From Scenedesmus sp. ARA3 (lineage: Eukaryota; Chlorophyta; Chlorophyceae; Sphaeropleales; Scenedesmaceae), in contig RWJK01001388.1 in the NCBI GenBank assembly GCA_004335835.1, positions 79,329 through 143,328 on the forward strand: a DNA stretch of 64,000 nt, given 5' to 3'. A program made the position numbers and the translations under genes. Below, piece by piece: positions 18,942 through 30,836 of this stretch. The notes below the pieces were generated by a model. It saw nothing but the letters and a program-made list of their open reading frames with translations, was not told the origin of the DNA and ran no database searches. Each line of letters begins with the position of its first letter. The stretch's first letter is position 1.

Positions 18942-21369
18942 GTGGTGGTGCTGGTGCTCTCGTGCGAGATGTCGTGTCCACAGCTGGTATTGTGGCTATC
19001 CTGTATGCAGCCGAGCGTCATGCTGCTGCTGCTGCTGCTGCTGCAGGGGCATCGCCGGTGTGCCTCAGGTGGTGATGTTTTGCTTTGGGGAGTACCTGTT
19101 GGTCGCTCTAGCCGTGCTGGTGCCACACTGGCGCACCCTCACTTGGGCAGCAGGCTGTGTGGGCACTGCGGCGCTACTGATCTATCCCATTGTGCCTGAG
19201 TCAGCACGCTGGCTTATTGGTCAGGAGGGAAAAGAAGATCAGGCCGTGGAGCTGCTTCGAAGCATATCAGTTCGAAATGGATCTAGAATGCCTGAGCGGC
19301 ATTTGCTGCGCAGCAAGAGCAGCAGGTCATTTTCGGCCGCCAGTGGCGGGGACGGCAGTGACGGGCGTGCGCTGAGAGCTAGCAAGAGCGCAAAGATAGT
19401 GGGGTGCAATGCGGCATTGGAGCAGCAGCAGCAGCAGCAGCTGCGTGCTTCTAAGAGCATGCCAGTGCTGCGGCATGACAGCAGCGTCCATCCAGTAGAA
19501 GACAGCAGCAGCAGCAGCAGCAGCAGCGACGGCTTGCCTGCTGAAGGAGATCCCTGCAGCTCACCTGCACCCAGCACGCCTGATCTGGCAGTTATCGCCA
19601 CGGCAGATGACGCTGGAAGTATCATTGCCGATAGCACAGCAGCAGCACCAGCAGCAGCAGCAGCGCCTGTGCAGCCGCCGAGCCTCGGACAGCTGCTGTG
19701 GCGGCACCCCAGCATGGCGGCTATGTCACTGGTGATGCTGCTGGTGTGGTTTTCGAACTTCAGCTCCTTCTACGTGATCGCGCTGGGCAGCGGAGGCCTG
19801 CCGGGATCCATGTGAGTGCTGTCATTATGTTTGTTATGTGTCATTTTTGTGAAAGTAACAATGATGACCAGCTGTTGCACCTAATTGCATGCAGCTTGCC
19901 GCCTGCTTTCTCAATGCACATCACTCATGGTTGTGTTGACCTCCTGTGTCTGAATCTGCTGCAACTGCTGCAGCCACGTCACCTTTGCGCTGCAGGTGAC
20001 TGGCCAGATCATTGCAACGCTGCTATCCGGTGCACTGATTGACCAGCTGGGCCGTCACAACATCATCTCTGCGAGCCTGCTGATTGGTGGTGCTGCATGC
20101 CTGGGATGCTCAAACACATCCAACAGGATCGCGCAGATCGTACTGGCAACCATTGGGCAGTTTGGCTGCACAGGTGCGCTGTGAGGCGGTGATGTGTACA
20201 GACGCTTGAGCCCTCTGTCGGCATTTGGTTCGTTTGTAGCGGGTCGGTGCCGTATATTGAAAGTGCATGCTCATGGAGCTGTTAGTGCGCAGCTGCTCAG
20301 CTGGCACACACTGATCCGCGCATGCAGCAGTACCCAGCAAGCTTTGTATGTGTGCGAAACATCAACTGCGCTGCTGCTGATGCTGCTGCAGCCTCTCTGG
20401 CTGCCACACCCATCTACACAGCCGAGCTCTACCCCACCCCAGTGCGCTCGACCGCCCTGGGCATGTGCAACAAGGCCTGCAGATGTGGCAGCATCTCAGC
20501 ACCTTTCCTGCTGATGCTGGGCACGCATACTGCTGCTGCATTCGGCTCTGCGCTGTTCATGCCGTATGTCATTGTGGGCTGCGTGTGCCTGCTGGCGGGC
20601 GCGCTGGTGCTGCTGATGCCTGAGACCCTGGGCAAGGACATGCCTGAGTGCATGGAGGTGGGTTGAGGTTGCTGCTTTCTATGAAAAGTTGGGGTGGTTC
20701 AGGGCGTGCTTGGCTTTGGTTTCCTGGTGCTCGCTCATTCATTGTGTAAAGCTTGCGCATACCGTGTGCGTTCCTCTTTGCTTAACTGCCTTTGATACGT
20801 GTGAACACTTGCCGTACCATTCGTGCGCTGGTGCTGCTGATGCCAGAAACGCTGGGGAAGGACATGCCTGAGTGTATGGAGTTGAGGGACCGCTTTCTTG
20901 GTTGTGTCAGGGTGGTGTTGGGGTGTTTTTGTGATGCTTCAAGCAACACTGTTGGTGCCTCACCTGCCAACGCATGTACGTCGTGTGTTCCTTTTTGTCC
21001 CCAGCTGTGCCACGCACGAGTTACCTTGTTTTCCTGTAGCCTGCTGGGATGCTCCTGCTGCTGATGACTATTCTATTGGTGTTACAGGACGTTGCTGAGC
21101 TGCATCCAGTTGCCTCACATATCGCCGCACCCTGCCTGCGGTGAGGTTGACTGGCATAGCGTCTCGCTGCTGCTGCTGCTGTTGGGGTGTTGCTGCAGGA
21201 CCTAGCCCAGCTGCAGACTGTCTTCTCAGCAAAGCCCTGGAGGCACAGCAGCAGCAGCAGCTGCACTGCTGCCAGCCGCTGCTGGTCTGTCCTGGCATTC
21301 CTGTTCAGGACGCGTGCTGAGCCTAAGGCAGTCAGCGCAGCAGCTGCAGCAGGTGCTGAAGCTGCATAG
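16075..21369 (+). CDS. Organic-cation-transporter-like MFS protein, 676 aa, 9 exons
   Basis: Exons 16075-16200, 16484-16543, 16971-17109, 17544-17633, 17943-18156, 19047-19811, 19974-20173, 20392-20657, 21199-21369; all phases agree. Features match the OCT/SLC22-like MFS family: RFNLICGDGWK in the loop before TM2, the MFS motif DRVGRK (148-153), PESARWL (260-266) after TM6, and ELYPTPVRSTALGM with the GSI.AP segment in TM10-11. These proteins move organic cations, carnitine or related solutes across the plasma membrane or tonoplast; the substrate cannot be read here. The TM6-TM7 loop is enlarged (about 280-430) and rich in Ser, Gln and Asp. The C-terminal exon (DLAQLQTVFSAKPW) is inferred from its phase; without it the protein would end two codons after 20657. 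Start: first ATG in the open frame. The edges of exons 3, 4, 5 and 8 are tandemly copied into introns. Confidence 0.88.
17055..17250 (+). repeat. Duplicated end of transporter exon 3
   Basis: About 70 bp spanning the exon end (codons NFCELPAAAWQWTNY), donor and GTGAGTGCGGTACAG recurs at about 17178-17249, with most bases identical. The copy lies about 120 bp downstream in the intron. Confidence 0.95.
17605..17815 (+). repeat. Three copies of the end of transporter exon 4
   Basis: Codons for MFVGCFIG plus donor and about 50 bp of intron occur at 17611-17690, again at about 17704-17783, and partly at about 17786-17812. The third copy has lost the donor (TTCATAGTG). Confidence 0.93.
18098..18955 (+). 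repeat. Seven-copy array of the end of transporter exon 5
   Basis: Copies begin near 18098, 18225, 18374, 18500, 18627, 18727 and 18850. Each holds codons for VVLLCMETTGRSF, a TTCAGGTGCG-type donor, and a tail rich in CTG and GGT. The units are about 100-150 bp. Only the first is joined to the conserved exon (donor after 18156). Reading past it meets a stop within about 40 bp. The next true exon begins at 19047 behind a CTG tract. Confidence 0.95.
20820..20890 (+). repeat. Copy of the end of transporter exon 8
   Basis: About 65 bp encoding ALVLLMPETLGKDMPECME is about 90 percent identical to 20600-20660. The donor GAGGTGGGT has become GAGTTGAGG, so the copy has lost the splice site. Confidence 0.93.
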
Positions 21370-22421
21370 CCAGCCGCAGCAGACGCTGCCGCCGCCGCCG
21401 CCGCCGCAGCAGCAGCAGCAGCTGGAGCGGTGCAGGAGCAATGCACAACCTGTGTGAGGGTATCTTGCTTGGACAAGGAGCGTCTACCTAGAGTGGGTCA
21501 ATCCTTGGCGGGGGCACCCCGTGGTGGTGGGTCAAAGTTAAGGTCATTCCTAGAAAACACCGACTGGCTCCTGCCCTGCAGCGCCGACTGCGCATAGCGC
21601 CCACAGCTGGTGTGTTTGTTTGTTTTGTCTGTACACAGCGGCTTCACACTCACCTGCTTGCGCCGTGTGTTTAGCAGCTGCAGATGTCGCCACAGAGGGA
21701 AGCTGCCGGCAGTAGCAGCACCGCTGATCAGCATTGACAGGCAGGTGTTGCTCGCGCATGATGGGCAACGCATTCTTTGCCCGCATAGGGCATGCAGGTT
21801 AAGTAACCGTCGTTGCATGCAGAGTGGCAGGTCCCACAGTCTCAGGGTGTGCCAGCAAATGCGGCCAGCAGCGGGGCTATGTGCAAGCTCTGTTTGCGCT
21901 GTTTGTCTTGGTTGGTTTGAGCTGCCCTGGCCGCTGTGTCGCTGGCGCCAGTGCTCAGTTGTCATCTTTCGCTTGTTTGCATGCTGTTGTGGCATGCGCT
22001 AGGATGCGCTAGGAGGTGCCAGCGCACCCCAACCAGTGCATTTTTTTCTGTACAGAAGAACTCTGTATATCCAGTGCTGGGTTTTACTCCTGACGAGTTA
22101 GTTAATCTAACACACATTCATGCACTGCAGCTTGGGCTCTGCTTGGTCTCTTTCAGGATCATGTGTTGCATGACAGAGTTTTACTAACACACACGCAGTA
22201 CTGCCAGCCAGCTTGCACTAGTGCTATTTATGCCAGCTGGGTTTGTCTCTGTTGCAGTACATGCTAGCCGACCTGATAACGTCAGAGATAATTTATTGTG
22301 TCTCCCGCTTGATGCAGCCGTTGATCACTAGAACTTGGCTGCCTCTGCTGCTGCCGGACCAAGCAGCGCTGAACAATGACTCACTGTTGTGGTCGGACCA
22401 CATTGTGTTATGGCACCTGGC

Positions 22422-22516
22422 CATGTATGGTACTTCACTACATGTATGGTACTTCACTACATGTATGGTACTTCACTACATGTATGGTACTTCACTACAT
22501 GTATGGTACTTCACTA
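22422..22516. repeat. 19-bp minisatellite, five exact copies
   Basis: The unit CATGTATGGTACTTCACTA occurs five times head to tail without change, followed by a partial CATG. The complete identity of the units suggests recent expansion. Confidence 0.98.
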
Positions 22517-23079
22517 CATGCTGCGCAGTGGTGGCATGTGCAGCAGCAGCTCTGCAAGTGTGCTGATCTGTCCGGCAGTGTTGTTCACCAGTGCTGTAGC
22601 AGAGTCTGCACGTGATGTGCAAATCACTGAACTGGTCAACTGACGGTTGTACCACAATGTGTATGAGGGTCTGCGATCTGCAGCAAGCAGCTGTTTCTCC
22701 AGCACAGCGCTGTTCACAGAGAGTTTGCAGATAGCATGTAAGCATGGAAGTATCCTGTACGTTCGAGCGCTGTGTGTGTTGTGCAAGTTCTACTCTGTGC
22801 AGGGAGTGTATGCGACGGTTTGCTTGAGGCCCTCCGGTGCTGTGTGCGCCGCACACCGGCGGCCGGTTGTCACACCGCACGGTGCGTGGTAAGCACACAC
22901 ATGCGGTGCATGCATGCAGTGCTGTGTTCCACATGCACAGCATTGCTCTGCTAGCTGCGGTGCAATAGTGCACATCAACGTTGATGTACACGTTAACGTG
23001 CAGCAGGTTGCAGCCCGTTGACGCAGGCAGCGTCCCTCGATTGCTGCCAGTAAAAGTCGTGCTGCGATGGTCAGCGCTG

Positions 23080-23082
<3 letters not shown>

Positions 23083-23131
<49 letters not shown>
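23083..23131. repeat. (GCA)16 microsatellite
   Basis: An uninterrupted GCA run of about 16 units in intergenic DNA, not attached to a recognised exon. Confidence 0.95.
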
Positions 23132-23132
<1 letters not shown>

Positions 23133-24085
23133 GGGCCTCTGATGGCAGACATGCATGGTGCTTGCCAGTGCGCTAGAGTCACTGGCCAAATCCAGTGGAT
23201 GGCTGATGTAGAGGTTGCCCAATGCGCCTGTCATTGGCTTGAAAACGGGCTGTGTCCCCGTCGTGCTGTGCTGCTGTGCCCAGCACGCTCTGAGCTGTGT
23301 TGTTCATGCCTGAGAGTACTTGCAGTGGTTGTTGAATTGTGTGTTGTGCAACTCTGTATAGTGACGTCAGTTGAGTGCAAAGTTCCTTCGATTTTTTTGG
23401 TGGCAACATGGGTGCAGCAGCAACAGCAGCAGCAGCAACGGTGGCAGCAGCGGCAGTTGCCAGTGCGGTGGTGCAGCATGTGTGTGAAGGCCGCCACAGA
23501 CATTGCTCGAAACATGCGCTTGCACGCATTGCCATGATCTTCAAAGGCAGACAGCAGCCAACGAAAGACACATCCTTGACGAATGGCATGGCGGGAGATG
23601 AAACCGCTACTACTCCAGAATGGGGCTGGATCACGCCATATAACTTTTGAGTGCACGTTATATCACAAAACATGCAGGTATCAGGGATACCCAGTCAGAA
23701 GCATGGTGGCGGGAGGTGCAAATGAGGGTGTAACCCGCACGCCTGCTCAACCCGCAACAGGGGTTATGGTGCTGCGTTGAGCCCCATTGCCACGGATAAG
23801 GAGTAAAGGTTTGTGGTTAGCCTTTTGCAAAGCGGAGGACCACGAACACACACAGTAATGGTCGTGTTACGAGGGTGGTATGAGTTGCACCTGGACACCA
23901 TTCTAATATCCCCATATGGAGCCCAAGATACCTGCTCGAGCCATGATCGTGCCATTTAGCGATTGCCATTAGATCAATTCATAAGCAGGCCTGTGCCACG
24001 CGTAGCCCTTGCAGCAGATTTGTCCTTGCCAATCCACCTACTTGACCAATCCTCCTGCGGCCTGTATACAAAAAGCGGCTGCAAC

Positions 24086-27000
24086 ATGGTTGCAGCCCAG
24101 GCAAGCCCCTTGGATGGTGTAGCAGTGCTGCGCCTGCGGGGCCTGCCTTTCAACGCCACGCATTCAGACATTGTCCAGTTTTTCGAGGGCTTCAATGTGC
24201 GCGATGTCTTAATCACACGCACTTACGGTGAGCACTGCGCCTGCTGCCCTGCCTGGGAGCAAAATCAGGCATCTCGGAGAGGAGAGGTGCACGTATCCCA
24301 TCAAGGGTTAGACCCCTCTTCCCTGGCCTTAACCAGTTTAAACTTACATTTGGATTTTCGATTACTTTGCAGGCAAGGCTAACGGCCAGGCCTACGTTGC
24401 CATCGATGCCGCTCAGGCGCCCAAGGCGTTCGCCGAGCTCAACAACAAGTTCATGGGCAAGAGATACGTCGAGTGAGTTTAATATTGTCATTTCCGTGTC
24501 GATCTGAGCTCCCACGTGCGAAGATCACCGAGGCTCACGCCAACCCCTTTCGTCAACCTGCTAAGGCAGTATTGTGGATTGCTAATGGCGAGCTGTTCTC
24601 CACCCCAGACCTCTAACAGGCACAGTCAGCATCTTCACTTGCACAATGGACGTATTTGCAGTTATCCTCCCTACTGTCTGCTTGCAGCCATGCAGCATGA
24701 GCCACGCTCTGCTGCTTCACTTGCTGCACCTGCCCACCTTGGATCTTTCCTGCAAGTGCAACTGCTGACCCACGCCAGCCAGCCTGTGCTTAAACAACCT
24801 GCCACCCTGCGTATTTGCAGGGTGTTTGGCTCAAACGTGTCAGACATGGAGACAGCTCGCCGCATGTCAGACGACCGCAGGCCTGCAAGCAGCAGCAGCA
24901 GCAGCAAGCAGCCAGGCAGTCCCAAAAACGAGCAGCAGGTGCCCCTTCGCACCACCAGCAATGCCAGCAGCAACAGCAGCACCGGAGCCGGCGCATTCAA
25001 CACTGCTGCTGGTCCAGCTGGTGCAGGCGCTAGCCTCCCACTGCTGATGCAATCTTTCCTCAGCCTGCAGAAGAGCCAGCAGCCGCTGCCGCCTGTGCAG
25101 CCCCCGCCGCCGCCAGCAGCAGCAGCAGCAGCATCGCAGCAGCCCAACCCGCCTGCTAGCAAGCCACTGCCTGGCCGCACCAGCAGCGGCACCAGCAGCA
25201 GCAGCAGCGGCAGCAACGCTGCCAGCAGCAGCCAGATCATCCGGCTGCGGGGCTTGCCCTTTTCAGCCAGTGAGGCAGATGTTGCTGCTTTCCTTGCGCC
25301 TATTGATCTGCCGGAAGGCCTGGGCAGCATTCACCTTGCGAGGCACCCGGATTTGAGGCCAACAGGAGAGGCATATGTGGCGCTGCGAACAGAGTCTGAG
25401 CTGCTCGCTGCTCTCAAGAAGCACAAGAGCTCCATGGGCAAGCGTTATATTGAGGTGAGGGTGCTGTCATATAACATGTTAGTAACAGTGTTACATGTGT
25501 CACGCTGTGGTACGCGTGCCGCAACACATCCTGGCTGCTAGCAAGGCACAGGTCAGGCAAAGCAGCTTGATTCTCTTCGTTGGCAGCCAGGTGTGTTGAT
25601 TGCTGCTCTGCTTTTGCAGCCTTGGTATCACTATTGCGTGACACGCCGTCCTTACTGGTATGCTTCTGTGCTGCTGTGCTGCTTGGCTGCTGCCCGCAGG
25701 TGTTTCCTAGCTGCACAGCTGAGATGCAGCAGGCACTGGCCGCCCAGCAGCGGCAGCAGCAGCAGCAGCTGCTGTCGTCAGCTCAGCACACTCCTTTCCA
25801 GGCACCAGGCAACCCACTAGTACTGCCCCCAGTCAGTAAGTGGCAATGCACATGGCTTGTGTATGTGTATGGTGTCCTAGCAACACTGATACCAGATGGA
25901 CCAGGGCACAGCAACTGGCTTAGCAAGGTGCAGCAGCAGAAGCAGGAAGCACCACATGCTGGCTTGGCAGCAGCATGCAGCTGGCTGTTCATCTTGATGT
26001 ACAGCAGTACTTGCACACAATATGGTGCTTTTGCATTGTGTTGTTGGTTTCAACTGAACAGTGTGAGGGATCAATGATGCGTACTTACACTGTGCCCGCT
26101 GCTGTGTGCGACTGCTGCACTGCTTTGTTCTGGTCACTTGCAGGCATGCCATCTCCAAGCGAGTACAGTAAGGCTTGGATGCTGCAGCAGCAGCAGCTGG
26201 TGCAGCAGCAGCTGGCACAGCAGCAAGCCATTGCAAGCACACCTGCAGCACATGAGCAGCTGCTGCTTGCTGCACTCCAGCAGCAGCAGCAGCAGCTGGC
26301 GATGCGTGCACGCGCAGCAGCAATGCAGGGGGCGCTGCTGCCTCCCTACACCATGCTGACTCAGCAAATGACAGCCGGGGGCTCGCTGCTGCCAGAGTAT
26401 GTTCCAGACTTCTGCAACAGCAGCAGCAGCAGCATTGCCGGCATGCTGCTCCAGCAGCAGCAGCAGCAGCAAATGGCTGCCGCATCTGCAGCACTGGCCG
26501 CAGCACCACTGGTCAGCAGCTTAGCTGGGCTGGACCTAACAGGCCTGTCAGGACCAGCAGGCGCAAGCAGCCTGAGCCCGGTTGTGAAGGCTGCCGCCGC
26601 CGCTGCAGCAGCCGCCGCCGCAGCGGCAGTTGCAGCAGGCGCGCCAGGCAGCATGAGCACTCGCAGCAGGGCGAGCTCCTCCGACTTGCAGTACCTTCCA
26701 TTCTGCTCATCCTCTGGAAGCGGATCCCTGTCTGTCTCCAGCAGCAATGCATGTCTGCAGCCTGGCCTGCTGCAGCAGATGCAAGCCTGCGGATCTGCCG
26801 CGGCAGCAGCAGCAGCAGCAGCAGCAGGCGGGCAACTGTTCAGCCCGTCTGGCCAAATGCTAAGTCCTTCGGGGCAGCTGCTCAGTCCTTCGGGAAGCAT
26901 TGGAGGGCCCTGCAGCAGCTTCACTGGACTGGTGCAGCATAGTGGGGTGCCTTCAGCAGCAGATATGTTCAGTGGCAGCGGCTGCCTTGATAGCAGTAGC

Positions 27001-27144
27001 GTGGGTGTGTTAGGGCCGGCTGCTGCTGCTGCGTCTGCGCTGTGTAATGAGTCGCTGGTGAACATGAACATGAATGGCGCTGTGGCGGCGGCGGCGGCGG
27101 CTGCTGCTGCTGCGCAGGCGTGCGCTGCAAGTCAGCTGCGGTAG
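24086..27144 (+). CDS. hnRNP F/H-like protein with two RRMs, 670 aa, 5 exons
   Basis: Exons 24086-24227, 24373-24472, 24821-25454, 25700-25835, 26144-27144; phases agree, stop TAG. RRM1 (about 13-80) has VLRLRGLPFNATHSDIVQFF and MGKRYVEVF. RRM2 (about 218-294) has IIRLRGLPFSASEADVAAFL and MGKRYIEVFPS. The LRLRGLPF form of RNP2 and the KRYIEVF ending are typical of the quasi-RRMs of hnRNP F/H, GRSF1 and ESRP proteins, which bind G-rich RNA and act in splicing or RNA processing. That role here is inference. Between the RRMs lies a Ser/Gln/Pro-rich linker. The C-terminal 370 residues are Gln- and Ala-rich, with three repeats of LSPSGQ type (FSPSGQMLSPSGQLLSPSG), and look disordered. Start: ATG in a fair context just before RRM1. 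No copied exon edges were seen. The third RRM often present in this family is missing. Confidence 0.9.
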
Positions 27145-30100
27145 GCTGGTTGCTGAGGCATGGGAGGATCTTCCACAGTCAGCCTGCAGCTGGCTTGTGC
27201 TGTTTGTCAGCTGTGAGGTAGAGGGATTGCCGCAGCTTGATGACTTGTCTGGGAGAACAATGAAGCAATGAAGGTGCGGCTGGTCTGTTTGCTGGGTTTG
27301 ACAAGTGACCATCGTGTGCTTGGAAGTGGAGGGCATTTGAAGGAGGCGCAAAGAAAGGTGCCGGAGTGCGGTTGTGGTGGCTTGGCGCGAGAGCTGATAT
27401 AGGCCTGCAGCTGAAGTATGTGGCGTGTGATTGCATTCAGCACAGCAGATGTCAGCAGGTTTGGCTGTGACTTGTCCTTGTGGTGTGGTCAGCTACTTGC
27501 TGCGGGGTTGTGTGCCTCGGCTTGTGCTCATTTGAAGAACAGCGTTTGCGCGACGCTCGTGTGTTGCGCGTGTATTATCATCACCTATGCGTCCCGCATG
27601 CTATTGAGCATCGCATAACATGCGGCGGGCTGAGTGTGCAACTGGGCGATGGCCGTTACCAGGGTTTGGGCTCAGAGGTTTTAGGCGGGACTGTGGCTGT
27701 GAGAACCCTAAAGTTTGTGAAACACATTCCCGATTGTCGCATGTTAGGAGGGTGTTTTGTGTGCTAAAGGGTGTTTGTTTTTGGGATGGCAACTGTAGCA
27801 GCAGCATGCAACGATGCTGCCAGCTAGTGCACGCACAGAACCGGGCTGTGAAGAGAAAGGGCTGCCTAGTGCATTGTGTCACAAACTGCATCAGCACGCA
27901 TGCCCTGTGTGTTAAAAGCTTGTGAGAAGCGCTGGGGATGCACACTGGAAAATCTGGGTGCTAGGCAACACCATGGGGTTGCTTAGCTGTATAGGAGGGC
28001 TGTATTTGCTGCATGTTCAGTTATACATGCTGGGTTGGTTGCATGCAGGCCGAGGCCACTGTGTTTTGGTGGTGAGGGCTGCAGGCATGGTTACATGCAC
28101 GCCTGGGAGCGGCGTGCGGCCATTGCGAAACGTCTGCATCGTTCTGGGGTTCAAACGGGGTCAGGAATGCGCGCTGCACCCTGTGCAATGCGGTGCAACA
28201 CAGTTTGTTGCACCGCAACACACGTTGCACAAGGTGGTGAGGCAGAGGCTGTGCCGTATTGCACTTGAAAGGTGTCGTGGCCACATGCTTGCTTGTGTGT
28301 GAGGTTGTTGGGCTCGATTATGTATGCCTGTGTCACCTGTGTGCTATGTGCTGTGTCTGCGCTGGGGCGAGTGGGCTCTTTGTTTGTTTGTCGGTGGTTG
28401 AGTCCGCTTGGCGTGTTTGCATGCCCGTTGATCGGCATCAATGCATAACCTGCCAGCGGGGTTTGCAGCAGCTGCAGCTGCTGCTCAGTCCACATTGTTG
28501 CGTGTGAGCCTAGCATATGAATTGCCTGGCACGGGACAGCAGCATGTTGCTGCAATGCAGCAGCAGCAGCAGCAGCAGCTAGTATCGCATGGCTGGTTGC
28601 TGCTGCTCCGGCTTTGATTCTTGGGGTGCGCATCCATGCAGGCCAGGGAATCCTTGCGTCACCTTGCTGCATGTGCCAGCAGGCTTGTACTATCTCTAGT
28701 TGTACGTCATGTGTTACACTTTGTGTTGCATCCTGGGGAGTTGTTCTGTCTGCCAGCACCGGATCTGGCCCGCCAGACCTTGCCAGCAGCAGCAGCAGCA
28801 GCAGCAAGGGTGGCTTTGGGACTACAGGGGCTGCATGTATGTCAGGCGGCGCTGTAGCCTGCAGCTGCTGCATGTGGTGCAGCAAAAAACCGGGCAGTGC
28901 TAGCAGTACTGTGGTGCTGTAGTGCTCTGTCTTTGGGCGCGTGCAACATTGCATGCTCGTACAGCTGGGTCAATATCTTCCGGGAGATAGTTACAAAAGA
29001 AAGTATGGTTGTTATACAACATGTTATGTGCTTGTTATAACATGTTCTGTGTGGCCAGCTGGGCCGTTCACGGAACAACGGCGCTGTGTGACAGGTTGAT
29101 GGAATGGTGCTGATACAATGTGGGAGTTGTACTGGGAGTGCCCATTACAGTGCAAGCGCCCATTCGACCAATAGTGTGGCTAGCCGTTGTTGCTCAGCCT
29201 GGCTTGCTTGGTAGTGTGGGTTGCACTGCGTGCTCTGGGCCGTGCATGGTGTCAAAATCAACTGCATTGCGTGCTGTGCCGGGCATGTGATCCCATGCTT
29301 GGCGTGCGACTTGTGCTGTTCAGAACCACCAAAACGGATTTGGAATTGCCGCATTTGTTGGATGTGTGGTTGTTGTGAACGGCAGCAGCCAGTGATGATA
29401 GAACGCAGCAGCTTTTTGTGCCCTGGAGCCTTGAAGCATCCATGCTAGGGCTATACAGGGTGACATGTCTTGCCTCAGAACGCGTGGCCAGGACTACATG
29501 TCGCTCTTTGTGATGGCTGCTGTGCTCTTGAACTGCTGTTTGCTGGGAGAGCTAGCAACCTTAGAGTTGAGGGGTGGCTGGACACAGTTGCTGGCAGCTG
29601 CTGGGTGCCGTTGTTCGCTGTTGAACGCTGGGCGAGCTGCTGCTTCTTAGCTGCGCCGCATGAAGCTGAATAGTCTCATGATCATGACCCTCTGCATTGC
29701 AGCAGCAGCAGCAAGCAGCAGCAGCAGGGTGTGTCTGGCTGCAGCTGCTGCTGATGGTCAGAGCACTGCATCCAGTGTAGGCATTCAGCCTGGGACCAGA
29801 GAGCTTGTTTGGTGTGGCATTGTTTAAGGGGGTTGATGCTGTTGATGGATCGTACTGGTGCTCCTGCGCGGCTCTGCTCCTCATCCCGTTGTTTAGTTGC
29901 CAGCCAGTAGTATGTCTATCTATTTGGGGTGTTGTCTGTTGGATGCGCGGCAACTTTTGCCGATGTGTTTTTGCCGCGTGGCGTGCTGCATCACAGCACA
30001 GCACTTGCTGCCGCTGCAGGTGCCACCTGGGGTGCATGGATGGTGCAGCTTCCCATGTGCTGCGCTCGCTTTGTTACTGTACTGTGCTTGCATGGCACAG

Positions 30101-30807
30101 CACTGTTGCGCAGCAGGGCTACAGCAGTGGTGTATCTTGCATGCATCTTGTTTGGGTTCCATACGAGGATGCAGCTGCGACAGCTGGGTGCGGCGCGTTC
30201 CTTTTGTGTTTGCTCTTTTGGGTTCAATGCAGGGCTAGTCAAGTGTGCCGGCCAGCCAATCCTGGAATGCCGAGGTTCCAAAGAGGGCAGGACACCTTCC
30301 GACTGCATTTCAGGGGTGCTGGGGAGTGTGCTCGCATGCAGCGGGCTGCTGCACGTATCTGGGCGCTGTGTCTGCTGCTGCGGCTCTTCAGGGCGTAGCA
30401 TCGGGAGTTGGTTTTGTCAGTTCGCCTAGCTGGGCAATGAAAGGTACCGGCACGGCCGGGGCATTGTTGCTGGTGGTTGTTTCTGTAGTTGTGTTGGTGC
30501 TGCTGCGGCTGCCAGCCCCTGGGTAGACGGAGAGCCTCGAACCTCCATCCGCTGACAGCTTTTGGGCATCCCTTTTTGTTTGTGTGTGTATGTGTTGGAT
30601 CGTGGGACGATCGCCGCCGGCTCTTCTGCTTGCCGTGTATGCAGCTGTACCATGCATGCGTAACATGCGTAGCATGTTATGACATGTTACTCTGGGTTAG
30701 GTGCTTCGCTGGCAGGTTATACATACATGGGGTTGTTTGCTTGTTTTTGTTCACGGGGACCAGTGAAAGTAGACTGGTAGGGTGCATTATTCCCATGCAT
30801 GATGCAA

Positions 30808-30836
30808 GCATGCATGCATGCATGCATGCATGCATG
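30808..30836. repeat. (GCAT)n self-complementary microsatellite
   Basis: About seven head-to-tail GCAT units. The repeat is its own reverse complement, so it can fold into a hairpin or cruciform. Confidence 0.95.

Larger units (their letters stand above)
21370..24085. other. Intergenic, transporter to RRM gene
   Basis: No gene I can support. It contains a 19-bp minisatellite (22422-22516) and a CAG tract (23083-23131). Apparent ORFs on both strands lack conserved composition and are mostly repeat translations. Confidence 0.5.

Noticed and set aside
20657..20666. Transporter stop two codons after exon 8
   Set aside because: A GTGGGT donor follows GAG, the in-phase exon at 21199 continues a normal MFS tail, and the duplicated exon end shows the same junction. 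The short form could still occur by intron retention.
22422..22516. CRISPR-like array
   Set aside because: The 19-bp units are directly adjacent with no spacers, and the DNA is eukaryotic nuclear.
22476..23234. 252-residue minus-strand ORF
   Set aside because: It includes the minisatellite and a GCA run, has no recognisable domain and no support from a spliced neighbour.
23690..23960. Possible transposon remnant with a 63-codon minus-strand ORF
   Set aside because: No terminal repeats, target-site duplication or domain could be found. Base composition alone is not enough.
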